Positions 26,675 to 34,484 of a stretch of DNA of 64,000 nucleotides are shown here, piece after piece. The DNA is from Allolucifera butyrica (lineage in GTDB: Bacteria; Bacillota; Negativicutes; Sporomusales; UPPP01), in contig NZ_UPPP01000133.1 in NCBI RefSeq assembly GCF_900476375.1, forward strand, positions 100,736-164,735, in the 5' to 3' direction. The stretch's first letter is position 1. Each line of letters begins with the position of its first letter. Both the position numbers and the translations under genes were made by a program. The notes below the pieces were generated by a model. That model saw nothing but the letters and a program-made list of their open reading frames with translations, was not told where the DNA came from and did no database searches.

Positions 26675-27010
26675 CTAACTTGTTGTTTGGGTAGTCATTT
26701 GTTCAATAATCAAAGGATTCTCCGTTAACGAGCTAACGCTGACTTGATTGATATTCGTTAAAATAAATGCATTCAAGATTTGCTGAAGATCCGGCGGAAA
26801 TCCATACCCTCCGGGCAGCCAGTTTATATCCGCTATAAGAGCTGCTCTAACAGAAGGGGTTAATAATACCTCGGGATGCGGCGATACCATGGCAGCAAGA
26901 TTATTATATAAAAATACTTCAACCCTGTCTCTAAGGCCCTTTTTGTGAATTTTGGGGTCTATCCCCGTTTGAAAGGCTTTCGGGTTAACAAATTCTTGCT
27001 CTTTGTTCAC
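26675..27010 (-). CDS. Hypothetical 111-aa protein
   Basis: Not recognised. The frame starts with GTG at 27010 (or TTG at 27013) behind AGAAGG. The protein is soluble with a basic N-terminal half (IDPKIHKKGLRDRVEVFLYNN), a central PHPEVLLTPSVRAALIADINWLPGG-type segment rich in hydrophobic residues, and a Thr/Ser/Gln-rich end. No membrane segment, signal peptide or Cys/His cluster is seen. It lies between the Nramp gene and the M-box unit on the same strand, and an intrinsic terminator separates it from the Nramp transcript. It could be a structural or spore-associated protein; this is only a guess. Confidence 0.5.
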   Translation of the reverse strand: MNKEQEFVNPKAFQTGIDPKIHKKGLRDRVEVFLYNNLAAMVSPHPEVLLTPSVRAALIADINWLPGGYGFPPDLQQILNAFILTNINQVSVSSLTENPLIIEQMTTQTTS

Positions 27011-27100
27011 CAATTATGCCTTCTTTCGCTTTAGCTTAGAGTCTTAATAAGATATTCTCCATCCTTGTAAATATGTGCCAGTCTATTTAAATCAATAAAT

Positions 27101-27128
27101 AAAAAAAGACCCGCTTCTTTTGCAGGTC
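27101..27128 (-). terminator. Terminator about 325 bases past the Nramp gene
   Basis: On the minus strand GACCTGC-AAAAGAA-GCGGGTC followed by T7. It is the first strong terminator after the Nramp stop at 27454. Confidence 0.8.
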
Positions 27129-27453
27129 ATAAAAGTCATGTTATTTATCCATTGATTCCTTCTAGTTATGATTTTGAAGCAGTATCGGTAAGACGCGCCA
27201 CTGCCTCGCTAATAGCATTATAGTATTAATGAGGAATCGGGTCCGGCCCTTTTTGCTCCGTATCCCTTTTAATCTCGACCCATTCATCTTTTGAACCCCC
27301 TTCCTAACAAAAAATCCTCAAGTAACATATCGCAAAAAGCTAGTTACTGTCGATTATCGTTTTATTATGTCAAAAGTTTTATTAAAGAAGAATAGTTCTT
27401 TTTCTCAATTTAATGTAATCGTTCCTCTTAATCTCATGCACCAGATATTTCAA
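27129..27453 (-). other. Long 3' region of the Nramp transcript
   Basis: About 325 bases separate the Nramp stop from the first strong terminator. It contains a 41-codon frame (27287 down to 27162) behind a GGAAGGGGG ribosome-like site, encoding a basic, hydrophobic peptide without recognised relatives. No riboswitch was recognised here. Confidence 0.35.
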
Positions 27454-28770
27454 TTAGCCGGAAAATGTATTCCAAAACGTGGCTACCGTCAAACCGGCGA
27501 GCAAAGCAACCATTGCCCAGCTCCATACTCTACCCCAAAATGCAGTTCTGTACTCTCCCATCAGTTCCTTATTACTTGTCATCAAGACCATGAAGATTAA
27601 GAGGGGTGTCATCAAAATGCCGCCAATTACTTGGGTTACCACCGCGATGAAGTTTAATGGTAGATTGGGGATCAAAATGGCAAGGGCGGCAAGAACTAAA
27701 CTGCCAATATAGATTGCATAAAATTTAGGGGCTTCGGCCAGTTTATCATTAAGACTTTTGGACCAGCCAAATAATTCGGCAATACTCCAGGAAGAAGATA
27801 AAGAAACCGTAATAGCAGCCAGAAAACCGGCATTGAATAGGCCGATTCCAAAGAGAATCGCAGGCCACCGTCCTATAATCCGGTCAATGGAAGTAATAAA
27901 TTCGGCCGGCCCCGCGTTACTGATATCTTGAACTTGGCCAAATAATGCTGCACCGCAGATAATGATACCTGCTGCGATGATAACTTGCATGATGCAGCCT
28001 AATGCAGTGTCGATCCGGCTTAAACGAAGGTCTTGTGACGTAACCCCTTTATCAACTGTACCGCTCCCTTGAAAAAAAACCATCCAGGGCGCAACGGCGT
28101 TCCCAATGGTGGCGATCACGTACCAGGTCATACTGTCCCGACTGGCTTCCGGAACATTCCAGGCGACAAAGGCATGACCGATCTCCGCCATACTGGGATG
28201 CGTCATCGCTGCTACCACTAGAAAAACAACATTCAGCGCGCCAATAAATAATGCAACCCGCTCTTTCGTCCAGTACCCCGTTAAGAGGACGAAAGCCACT
28301 ACCAGGCTCAGACAAACTAGGGTGCTAAGCCATAAGGGAACACCTAATAAGATTAACCCCGCCGTCATTCCAATGAATTCTGTAATGAGTGTCAATAGAT
28401 TTTCAAAAGCAAGGGTCGAAATGTGATAGTATCCCCAGAACCGCCCATAATGTCTGAGAGCAAGCCGGGAAAATCCTTCTTGCGTTACCGCACTAAGGCG
28501 CATGCTCATCTCTTGAATGGTAAATGACAGAGGAACAAGGCAAATTACCAGGGGAACAAATAATCCAACGCCAAACTGAGCTCCGGTTACGGCGTAAGAA
28601 ATGACTCCACCGGCATCGTTGTTAGCCAGCGTGGCAAGCAAACCCGGGCCTAACAAGGCCCAAAAGATCAATAGGAGGCGTTGCCAGCCTGTTTTTTCTT
28701 TCTCAATGACCTGATGAAATATGGAATCACCGCCAGTCACAGAATCCCCTGGTGATTGAATTTCATTCAT
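27454..28770 (-). CDS. Nramp-family transporter of the magnesium-transporter (NRMT) subtype
   Basis: 438 residues, 11-12 membrane segments, SLC11/Nramp fold. The two metal-site motifs deviate from Mn2+/Fe2+ transporters: helix 1 has NNDAGG (50-55) instead of DPGN, and helix 6 has NAVAPWM (224-230), so the metal-coordinating Met of MPH is Ala227 and the His is Trp229. Loss of that Met is the mark of Nramp-related Mg2+ transporters, which accept the hydrated, harder ion. Its neighbourhood, with an M-box-controlled transporter next door, fits Mg2+ uptake. Its own 5' region shows no M-box. Contrast with the canonical MntH at 61638-62921. Confidence 0.82.
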   Translation of the reverse strand: MNEIQSPGDSVTGGDSIFHQVIEKEKTGWQRLLLIFWALLGPGLLATLANNDAGGVISYAVTGAQFGVGLFVPLVICLVPLSFTIQEMSMRLSAVTQEGFSRLALRHYGRFWGYYHISTLAFENLLTLITEFIGMTAGLILLGVPLWLSTLVCLSLVVAFVLLTGYWTKERVALFIGALNVVFLVVAAMTHPSMAEIGHAFVAWNVPEASRDSMTWYVIATIGNAVAPWMVFFQGSGTVDKGVTSQDLRLSRIDTALGCIMQVIIAAGIIICGAALFGQVQDISNAGPAEFITSIDRIIGRWPAILFGIGLFNAGFLAAITVSLSSSWSIAELFGWSKSLNDKLAEAPKFYAIYIGSLVLAALAILIPNLPLNFIAVVTQVIGGILMTPLLIFMVLMTSNKELMGEYRTAFWGRVWSWAMVALLAGLTVATFWNTFSG

Positions 28771-28874
28771 GCTGCTTTCCTCCCGTACTTTTTGCGTTGA
28801 ATTCAGGTATTACCTACGGTATACTATTCCCGGGTGTTGCAATTATTGCATGTCATGTTGAAAAAATCAATTTA

Positions 28875-28903
28875 TTGACATTCCCATTTGAATGGTATAT
28901 ATT
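28875..28903 (+). promoter_or_regulatory. SigA promoter of the DUF134-mrp unit
   Basis: A perfect -35 box TTGACA (28875-28880), a 17-base spacer, and TATATT (28898-28903), about 38 bases before the DUF134 start codon. Confidence 0.7.
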
Positions 28904-28941
28904 GATTTTGAAATATAGTTCATAATTTTGAAAGGAGTATT

Positions 28942-29376
28942 ATGGTTCGTCCGCATAAAGAACGCCGCGTTGAACAACTGCCGCCGGTTACCCATTACAA
29001 ACCCGCAGGCATTCCTTTGCGCAGCATAGAAGAAGTTATCTTAACCGTTGAAGAAATGGAAGCCATCCGTCTGGCGGATATGGAACAACTGGACCAGGCG
29101 GCAGCCGCCGAACGCATGGAAATCTCCCGTCCCACCTTTCACCGGATTGTCAATGCGGCCCATCAAAAAATAGCGACCGCGTTATGGCAGGGCCAGGCAC
29201 TGCGGGTAGACGGCGGCAATTTCCGCGTTGCCCACCGCTGCCAAACCGGCCTCCGGGATTTTAGCTGCCAAAGCTGCGGCTACAAATGGTCACTGCCGCG
29301 CGGCAACGGACAACGTTGCCGGGATTTATCCTGCCCGGCCTGCCAATCGCCTGCGGTCAGCCGGGATGATGAATAA
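28942..29376 (+). CDS. DUF134 family predicted DNA-binding protein
   Basis: 144 residues of the DUF134 (UPF0251) family: the N-terminal MVRPHKERRVEQLPP signature, a sigma-70 region-4-like helix-turn-helix (LEEMEAIRLADMEQLDQAAAAE... SRPTFHRIVN), and a C-terminal zinc-ribbon-like cysteine set (CQSCGYKW, CRDLSCPACQ). The family is typically encoded beside Mrp or NifX-domain proteins and is predicted to regulate metal or FeS genes. Here it begins a unit with the Mrp-NifX fusion 51 bases downstream. Confidence 0.85.
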   Translation: MVRPHKERRVEQLPPVTHYKPAGIPLRSIEEVILTVEEMEAIRLADMEQLDQAAAAERMEISRPTFHRIVNAAHQKIATALWQGQALRVDGGNFRVAHRCQTGLRDFSCQSCGYKWSLPRGNGQRCRDLSCPACQSPAVSRDDE

Positions 29377-29427
29377 AAAAGTAAAGAAATAATAACAGAT
29401 ACTAAATTAAAGGAGATGGATTCCAAA

Positions 29428-30630
29428 ATGTCCTGTAACACAACGGACCATGAGTTTGAAGATCAAAGCCAGAAAATCAGCCAGTTTTTACAAAACGTCG
29501 GCCACAAAATCGTGGTTATGAGCGGCAAAGGCGGTGTCGGCAAAAGTACGGTCGCCACAAATTTAGCCGTATTTTTAAGCAATCAGGGCTACCAGGTTGG
29601 CCTGCTGGACGTGGATGTGCACGGCCCCAGCATCGCCGGGCTGTTAGGACTTACAGGCCTGAAACTGAATGTGATCGGTGACCGCCTTCAGCCTTATCAA
29701 TATACGGACAACTTGAAAGTAATGTCCATTCAGGGCTTGCTGGATCAGCCCGACGAGCCGCTGATCTGGCGCGGTCCGGTAAAAATCGGCATTATTCGTC
29801 AGTTCCTGGCGGACGTAAACTGGGGTCCCCTTGATTTTCTAATCATTGACAGCCCGCCCGGCACGGGAGATGAACCGTTGACGGTAGCTCAAACGATCCC
29901 CGGCTGCCAGGCTGTCATCGTCACCACCCCGCAGGAAATCGCTCTGGCGGATGTACGTAAATCCATCCAATTCTGCCAAAAAGTCAATCTACCCGTGTTA
30001 GGTCTCATCGAAAACATGAGCGGCTTTGTCTGTCCCGACTGCGGCAGCCTGCATGCCATCTTCAAAAGCGGCGGCGGGGAAAAAACTGCCTCGGAGTGGC
30101 ATATTCCCTTTTTGGGCCGGCTACCCATTGACCCCGGGGTCGTAACCGCCGGTGATGCCGGTCAGGCTATAAGCAGCTTAACCAACCATACCAAAGAAGA
30201 AATGCAGCATATTGTCGACACAATGCTGCAACAGCTTCCGACTAAACAGAAAGGCGCTGATTCCATGAAAATTGCCATTCCCTTAGCCGGTGGAAAACTC
30301 TGTTCCCACTTTGGCCACTGTGAACAATTCGCCTTCATTACGGTAACTGACGGCAAAATCACTGAACACAAGACGCTAACCCCGCCGCCCCATGCGCCCG
30401 GCGTCATCCCTAAATGGGTAGCCGATCAGGGCTGTACCGACATTTTAGTCGGCGGTATGGGCGAAGCGGCCCAGGCCATTTTACAACAACGCGGCGTAAC
30501 CGTCTTGTGCGGGGCCCCCTCGGATACGCCGGAAAATCTGGTTACCCTTTATCTGCGCGGTGAACTGGTCAATACCGGCAACTCCTGCGACCATGACCAC
30601 GAGCACGGCCATAACTGCGGCAGTCACTAA
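29428..30630 (+). CDS. Mrp/NBP35-type FeS carrier ATPase fused to NifX-like domain
   Basis: 400 residues. The first ~275 are an Mrp/ApbC P-loop ATPase with the deviant Walker A GKGGVGKS near 32-39 and a CPDC pair near 195-198 that in this family holds a bridging [4Fe-4S] cluster. The last ~110 residues (MKIAIPLAGGKLCSHFGHCEQF onward) form a NifX/NafY-type dinitrogenase cofactor-binding domain, followed by a His/Asp tail (DHDHEHGHNC) able to bind metal. The ATG at 29428 sits at proper distance from AGGAGAT; an ATG at 29416 overlaps that site. It likely loads FeS or metal clusters onto target proteins. Confidence 0.87.
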   Translation: MSCNTTDHEFEDQSQKISQFLQNVGHKIVVMSGKGGVGKSTVATNLAVFLSNQGYQVGLLDVDVHGPSIAGLLGLTGLKLNVIGDRLQPYQYTDNLKVMSIQGLLDQPDEPLIWRGPVKIGIIRQFLADVNWGPLDFLIIDSPPGTGDEPLTVAQTIPGCQAVIVTTPQEIALADVRKSIQFCQKVNLPVLGLIENMSGFVCPDCGSLHAIFKSGGGEKTASEWHIPFLGRLPIDPGVVTAGDAGQAISSLTNHTKEEMQHIVDTMLQQLPTKQKGADSMKIAIPLAGGKLCSHFGHCEQFAFITVTDGKITEHKTLTPPPHAPGVIPKWVADQGCTDILVGGMGEAAQAILQQRGVTVLCGAPSDTPENLVTLYLRGELVNTGNSCDHDHEHGHNCGSH

Positions 30631-30637
30631 CTAAATC

Positions 30638-30684
30638 GAAAGGCGCACCGGGAAGGACATCACGTCATCCTGAGTGCGCCTTTC
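30638..30684 (+). terminator. Hairpin between mrp-nifX and the DUF364 gene
   Basis: GAAAGGCGCAC (30638-30648) pairs with GTGCGCCTTTC (30674-30684), with further pairing inside. The T-run is weak, so it may be an attenuator or processing site as well as a terminator. Confidence 0.5.
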
Positions 30685-30718
30685 CAATAGATTATTTAAC
30701 ATAAGGAGGACTCATAAT

Positions 30719-31450
30719 ATGACAATCTTGGCGGAAGCCCAATTGAAACTTCGCCGGCTGGCGGCGGCTCATCAATGGAATGAAAATGAAAAAGTTCATA
30801 TTGTGTCGGCCCGCGACCTGACTCCGGCCGAGGCCATCGGCCAACCGGACCGGGACGACTATCCCCTCCTGAAAGGAAAAGAAGTAATGATGGAAGCCCG
30901 TTGGGGCGGCGGAGTCGGGCAAGCCTTTACCGATCAGCCGGGCCGCTTTGAAGGTACGCTTGGCGAAGTGCTGCAGTTGCCTCTGGATACCAATTTCCGC
31001 CGGGCCGTGTTTGTCGCAACCCTGAACGCCGTCCTGCGGAGTTTGAATGAGGTAGAAGCAACAATCCACTGCAAAGATAAGGAGCCCTCCCTTTGCGCTC
31101 AGAAACTGCCCGCCTACCTTCAGCAGCATTATGGCCGGCCCAAAATTGTCTTTATCGGCCTGCAGCCCGGTCTTATCCAGGCATTGCAGAATGCCGGCTT
31201 CGAACTGCGCGTAACCGACCTGAACCCGGAGAATATCGGTCAAATCCGCTGCGGCGTACGGATTGACAACGCGGCCGTCAATGCCGTATACGTCCGCTGG
31301 GCAGACCTTGTCCTAACCACGGGCAGTGTCCTGGTAAATAACACGTACCAGGAATTGCAGCAGGGCAAGCCTGTCATTTATTATGGCGTAACTGCCGCCG
31401 GCCTGGCAAAACTGTTTGGCCTGTCCCGGATTTGTTTTTGCGGACACTGA
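30719..31450 (+). CDS. DUF364 (putative heavy-metal chelation, Rossmann-like) protein
   Basis: 243 residues. The C-terminal half (IVFIGLQPGLIQALQNAGFELRV..., VLTTGSVLVNNTYQELQ, KPVIYYGVTAAGLAKLFG) matches the DUF364 fold of a Rossmann-like domain proposed to chelate metals, and the N-terminal half carries the ARDLTPAEAIGQPDRDDYPLLKGKE segment. ATG at 30719 behind AAGGAGG. Proximity to the Mrp-NifX fusion suggests a part in metal or cluster handling. Convergent with the GGGtGRT gene. Confidence 0.75.
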   Translation: MTILAEAQLKLRRLAAAHQWNENEKVHIVSARDLTPAEAIGQPDRDDYPLLKGKEVMMEARWGGGVGQAFTDQPGRFEGTLGEVLQLPLDTNFRRAVFVATLNAVLRSLNEVEATIHCKDKEPSLCAQKLPAYLQQHYGRPKIVFIGLQPGLIQALQNAGFELRVTDLNPENIGQIRCGVRIDNAAVNAVYVRWADLVLTTGSVLVNNTYQELQQGKPVIYYGVTAAGLAKLFGLSRICFCGH

Positions 31451-31475
31451 AAAAGTGAACTTATGGTAACCGTAA

Positions 31476-31514
31476 AATAATCCGCCCCTTCACAAGCAGG
31501 GGCGGATTATTTTG
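31476..31514. terminator. Bidirectional terminator between convergent genes
   Basis: AATAATCCGCCCCT (31476-31489) and its exact complement AGGGGCGGATTATT (31498-31511) form a 14-bp stem with T/A tails on both sides. Confidence 0.85.
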
Positions 31515-31524
31515 GAGTTAACTT

Positions 31525-32523
31525 TTATTTACTCGCCTCTTCCACGGCTACGGCAACCGCCACGCTGGCTCCGACCATAGGGTTATTGCCCATGCCGATC
31601 AAACCCATCATTTCCACGTGAGCCGGAACGGAAGAAGAACCGGCAAACTGAGCATCGGAATGCATCCGTCCCATAGTATCGGTCATACCGTAGGACGCCG
31701 GTCCGGCCGCCATATTGTCCGGATGCAGCGTTCTGCCGGTACCGCCGCCGGAGGCAACGGAAAAATACGTTTTTCCTTTTTCGATGCATTCCTTTTTATA
31801 AGTTCCCGCCACCGGATGCTGGAAGCGGGTCGGATTGGTGGAATTGCCGGTAATGGAAACATCGACATCTTCCCGGTGCATAATCGCCACGCCTTCCATA
31901 ACGTCATCGGTGCCGTAGCATCTCACGTTGGCCCGTTCCCCGGCGGAATATTTAATTTCCCTTACAATATTCAAGGTTCCGGTATAGTAATCAAATTCAG
32001 TCTGCACATAGGTAAACCCGTTTACACGGGAAATAATCTGCGCAGCGTCTTTGCCCAAACCGTTTAAAATGACCCGCAAAGGGTCTTTACGCACTTTATT
32101 GGCCGATCTGACAAGGCCGATGGCGCCTTCGGCAGCGGCAAACGATTCATGGCCGGCGAGAAAAGCAAAACATTTGGTTTCTTCCCGCAACAGCATAGCT
32201 GCCAAATTTCCGTGTCCGAGACCTACCTTCCGGCTATCGGCAACGGAGCCGGGAATACAGAAAGCCTGCAGGCCTTCGCCCAGGGATTCGGCAACCTCAG
32301 CTGCTTTCCGCTTGCCTTTTTTTATCGCGATCGCTGCTCCCAGCGTATAAGCCCAGCAGGCATTTTCAAAACAAATGGGCTGAATTCCCCGGACAATGCT
32401 ATGCACATCGATTCCCTTTGCCTCGCAAATTTTCCCGGCTTCTTCCAGCGACCCGATACCATATTGTTTTAGTACGGCGTTAATTCCGTCCGTGCGTCTT
32501 TCATAGCCTTCAAACATAACCAT
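31525..32523 (-). CDS. GGGtGRT protein, partner of a NifU-like scaffold, fluoride-riboswitch unit
   Basis: 332 residues matching the family named after its GGGTGRT motif (here SGGGTGRTLHPDNMA near 273). Repeated Gly-rich and Ala-rich motifs (GLGHGNLAAMLL, GHESFAAAEGAIG) are visible. Function is not established; the family is found next to NifU-like scaffold proteins, suggesting a role in FeS or related assembly. It follows that scaffold gene by 22 bases in a two-gene unit led by a fluoride riboswitch. Its last gene position ends at a shared bidirectional terminator. Confidence 0.8.
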   Translation of the reverse strand: MVMFEGYERRTDGINAVLKQYGIGSLEEAGKICEAKGIDVHSIVRGIQPICFENACWAYTLGAAIAIKKGKRKAAEVAESLGEGLQAFCIPGSVADSRKVGLGHGNLAAMLLREETKCFAFLAGHESFAAAEGAIGLVRSANKVRKDPLRVILNGLGKDAAQIISRVNGFTYVQTEFDYYTGTLNIVREIKYSAGERANVRCYGTDDVMEGVAIMHREDVDVSITGNSTNPTRFQHPVAGTYKKECIEKGKTYFSVASGGGTGRTLHPDNMAAGPASYGMTDTMGRMHSDAQFAGSSSVPAHVEMMGLIGMGNNPMVGASVAVAVAVEEASK

Positions 32524-32545
32524 AATTTTTTCTCTCCTCTCCGGC

Positions 32546-33238
32546 TTATTCGTGTCTGGGATTTATGACTTTTGCCGCTTCGTCAAACCGTCCATATTTG
32601 CCGGCGGTTTTTTGCAAGGCTTCGTTGGCGTCCATTCCCTTGTGGATCATTTCCATCATTTTACCGAGATGAACAAACTTGTAACCAATGATCTCACTGT
32701 TTTCATCCAATCCAATTTCCGTTACATAGCCCTCGGCCAGTTCCAAATACCGGGGCCCTTTGGCCAGCGTACCATACATGGTTCCAATCTGGCTTCTTAA
32801 TCCTTTGCCCAAATCCTCCAGACCGGCGCCGATGGGCAGGCCGTTTTCGGAAAAAGCCGTTTGGCTCCGGCCATAGGCGATTTGCAGGAAAAGCTCCCGC
32901 ATGGCCGTATTGATCGCGTCGCAAACCAAATCCGTATTTAAGGCTTCCAAAACGGTTTTGCCGGGAAGAATCTCGGCCGCCATAGCCGCCGAATGCGTCA
33001 TGCCGGAGCAACCGAGTGTTTCCACCAGCGCTTCCTCAATGATTCCGCCTTTTACATTCAGGGTTAATTTACAGGCGCCCTGCTGCGGCGCGCACCAGCC
33101 TATCCCATGTGTTAAACCGCTTACATCCTTGATCTCTTTTACCTTTGTCCATTTTCCTTCCTGCGGGATGGGGGCCGGTCCGTGATTGGGCCCTTTGGCT
33201 ACTACGCACATTTCCGCTACTTCGCTCGAATACTTCAT
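32546..33238 (-). CDS. NifU-like iron-sulfur cluster scaffold protein, fluoride-riboswitch unit
   Basis: 230 residues of the NifU-N/IscU-like superfamily in the version that accompanies GGGtGRT proteins. Potential ligands are Cys49 and Cys56 (CAPQQGAC) and the Cys of LGCSGMTHSA near 76. It starts with an ATG behind AGGAG. Its leader contains a complete fluoride aptamer and terminator with a dedicated promoter, located directly after crcB. The FeS role is inferred from fold; why fluoride would call for it is unknown. Confidence 0.82.
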   Translation of the reverse strand: MKYSSEVAEMCVVAKGPNHGPAPIPQEGKWTKVKEIKDVSGLTHGIGWCAPQQGACKLTLNVKGGIIEEALVETLGCSGMTHSAAMAAEILPGKTVLEALNTDLVCDAINTAMRELFLQIAYGRSQTAFSENGLPIGAGLEDLGKGLRSQIGTMYGTLAKGPRYLELAEGYVTEIGLDENSEIIGYKFVHLGKMMEMIHKGMDANEALQKTAGKYGRFDEAAKVINPRHE

Positions 33239-33263
33239 CCTATCGCTCCTCTCTTAAATAAAC

Positions 33264-33305
33264 AAAAAACTCCCACCAGTACCAATTTAAATTACCAGTA
33301 GGAGT
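33264..33305 (-). terminator. Expression-platform terminator of the NifU-like unit's fluoride riboswitch
   Basis: On the minus strand ACTCC...AATTT pairs with AAATT...GGGAGT, followed by six T residues. The left arm overlaps the 3' strand of the aptamer (TGACTCC), so fluoride binding should block terminator formation. Confidence 0.8.
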
Positions 33306-33346
33306 CATTACCGGTTGGCCCGGGGTTATGGCGAACTCCATCGCCT
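33295..33346 (-). promoter_or_regulatory. Fluoride (crcB) riboswitch aptamer of the NifU-like/GGGtGRT unit
   Basis: On the minus strand it opens with GGCGATGGAGTTCGCC, then ATAACC, a short P2 (CCGG...CCGG) and TAATGACTCCTACTGG, the invariant ends of crcB-motif RNAs. It lies 57 bases before the scaffold gene. Confidence 0.93.
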
Positions 33347-33370
33347 ATGCTATTCCGGCTCACCAGGTAA

Positions 33371-33399
33371 ATTATAGCAAATCCCGCAGACCGAAGCAA
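33371..33399 (-). promoter_or_regulatory. Promoter of the NifU-like/GGGtGRT unit
   Basis: On the minus strand TTGCTT (33399-33394) and TATAAT (33376-33371) with a 17-base spacer, immediately after the crcB stop codon. It gives this unit its own fluoride-controlled start. Confidence 0.7.
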
Positions 33400-33418
33400 T
33401 CATTTCATTCATCGGTCA

Positions 33419-33793
33419 TTAGATCAGCCTGGCAATGCCAATACCGACCCAAGTCGCAAAAAAGCCAAGCACTATATTGAAACCAACATTATAAAACGCC
33501 ATCCATAAATTCGCATCTTCCAACAGGCGGAATGTTTCATAGCTAAAAGAGGAAAATGTAGTCAGGCCACCGATAAATCCCACGGTGACAAGCAACCGCC
33601 AGTAGGAACTTACAATCAAACGCTCCGTAGTTAAGGTCATAAATGCCCCGATGATAAAACACCCCGCCACATTGACCAATAATGTTCCCATGGGAAACTC
33701 GGCGCCAAACCGCGCCGCCGCCCACGTAGACACAAGATACCGGCTTGCTGCGCCAATTCCTCCTCCAATCGCTACTACGACGATTTCCAGCAT
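33419..33793 (-). CDS. crcB: CrcB/Fluc fluoride channel
   Basis: 124 residues, four membrane segments, typical of the dual-topology Fluc channels that let F- leave the cell. Diagnostic residues are Asn41 in GTLLVNVAG and the phenylalanine box Phe79/Phe82 in GGLTTFSSFSYE. The ATG at 33793 lies behind GAGGTGA; a GTG three codons upstream is inside that site. It is the last gene of the Ehr operon that begins with three fluoride riboswitches, and lies 40 bases after DUF190. Confidence 0.95.
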   Translation of the reverse strand: MLEIVVVAIGGGIGAASRYLVSTWAAARFGAEFPMGTLLVNVAGCFIIGAFMTLTTERLIVSSYWRLLVTVGFIGGLTTFSSFSYETFRLLEDANLWMAFYNVGFNIVLGFFATWVGIGIARLI

Positions 33794-33832
33794 ATCGTTC
33801 ACCTCACTTATAACGTCATCCAGCTGTATCTT

Positions 33833-34180
33833 TCAGCGTTTCGGCGGTTTGTTGCCATATTTGATCACTTCAATATCATCGATGGTGACCATCCCCTCTT
33901 GCAACATTTCATCCAGATACGGCAACAATTTGGCGATATATTCCTCACTGTCCACGATTTCGACCAGCATCGGCAGATCGCTGGACAAATCCACCAGCGT
34001 AGCCGTATGGATGCGGCTATTGGCCCCATAACCCATGAGACCTCTAAATACGGTAGCCCCCGCCATATCAAGTTCCTTCGCTTTCTCCACAATTGCGTGA
34101 TACAGCGCCCGCCGCTTCCAACGGTCACTTTCCCCGATATAAATCCGTAACCGTTTGGCCTGACTTGCAATTTTCGGCAC
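33833..34180 (-). CDS. DUF190 domain protein
   Basis: 115 residues of the DUF190 family, a ferredoxin-like/PII-like small fold very often encoded beside crcB. Visible family features are KRLRIYIGESDRWKRRALYHAIVEKA and GATVFRGLMGYGANSRIHTATLVDLSSDLP. Start is GTG behind AGGGGGAA. A regulatory role for the channel is plausible by analogy with PII proteins but unproven. It sits between the 72-aa membrane protein and crcB. Confidence 0.85.
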   Translation of the reverse strand: MPKIASQAKRLRIYIGESDRWKRRALYHAIVEKAKELDMAGATVFRGLMGYGANSRIHTATLVDLSSDLPMLVEIVDSEEYIAKLLPYLDEMLQEGMVTIDDIEVIKYGNKPPKR

Positions 34181-34222
34181 CCCAAATTCCCCCTTTTAAC
34201 TGTCTTAATTACTTATTCCCCG

Positions 34223-34441
34223 TTACATTCCCCTAAATCCTCTGTTATAAATTAACAAAAGAGCATGTATTACCAATTGCATTATAGCGGTTCCCGCAGC
34301 CATAATCAACGCCAAAAAAATCCGCTCGCCCGCAGTTCCGGTTCGTTTCTTACCGATCTTCTCCATAAGCAGCAGCGCCGGATAAATCGATACGGTGTAA
34401 AAAAGAGTATTAAATACCAGTTCGCCCAAAATCAACAGCAT
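34223..34441 (-). CDS. Small two-helix membrane protein of the Ehr-crcB operon
   Basis: 72 residues with two hydrophobic segments (about 3-25 and 43-65) joined by a basic loop (EKIGKKRTG). Clear AAGGAG ribosome site seven bases before the ATG. Unrecognised. Its place between the Ehr antiporter-like subunit and DUF190, with gaps of 43-44 bases, suggests it is a small subunit of the complex or a modulator of the fluoride channel. Confidence 0.65.
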   Translation of the reverse strand: MLLILGELVFNTLFYTVSIYPALLLMEKIGKKRTGTAGERIFLALIMAAGTAIMQLVIHALLLIYNRGFRGM

Positions 34442-34484
34442 GATTTGCTCCTTAACTATAGATTTCTACCAGCTATGAGCTCCA

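Noticed and set aside
22850..27230. Shared sequence TTATAGTATTAATGA near 22853 and 27218
   Set aside because: A 15-base AT-rich match with no extension; likely chance in this base composition.
27162..27287. 41-codon small gene downstream of the Nramp gene
   Set aside because: It has a plausible ribosome site, but composition is unremarkable and an alternative frame over the same bases looks equally coding-like; not enough to call a gene.
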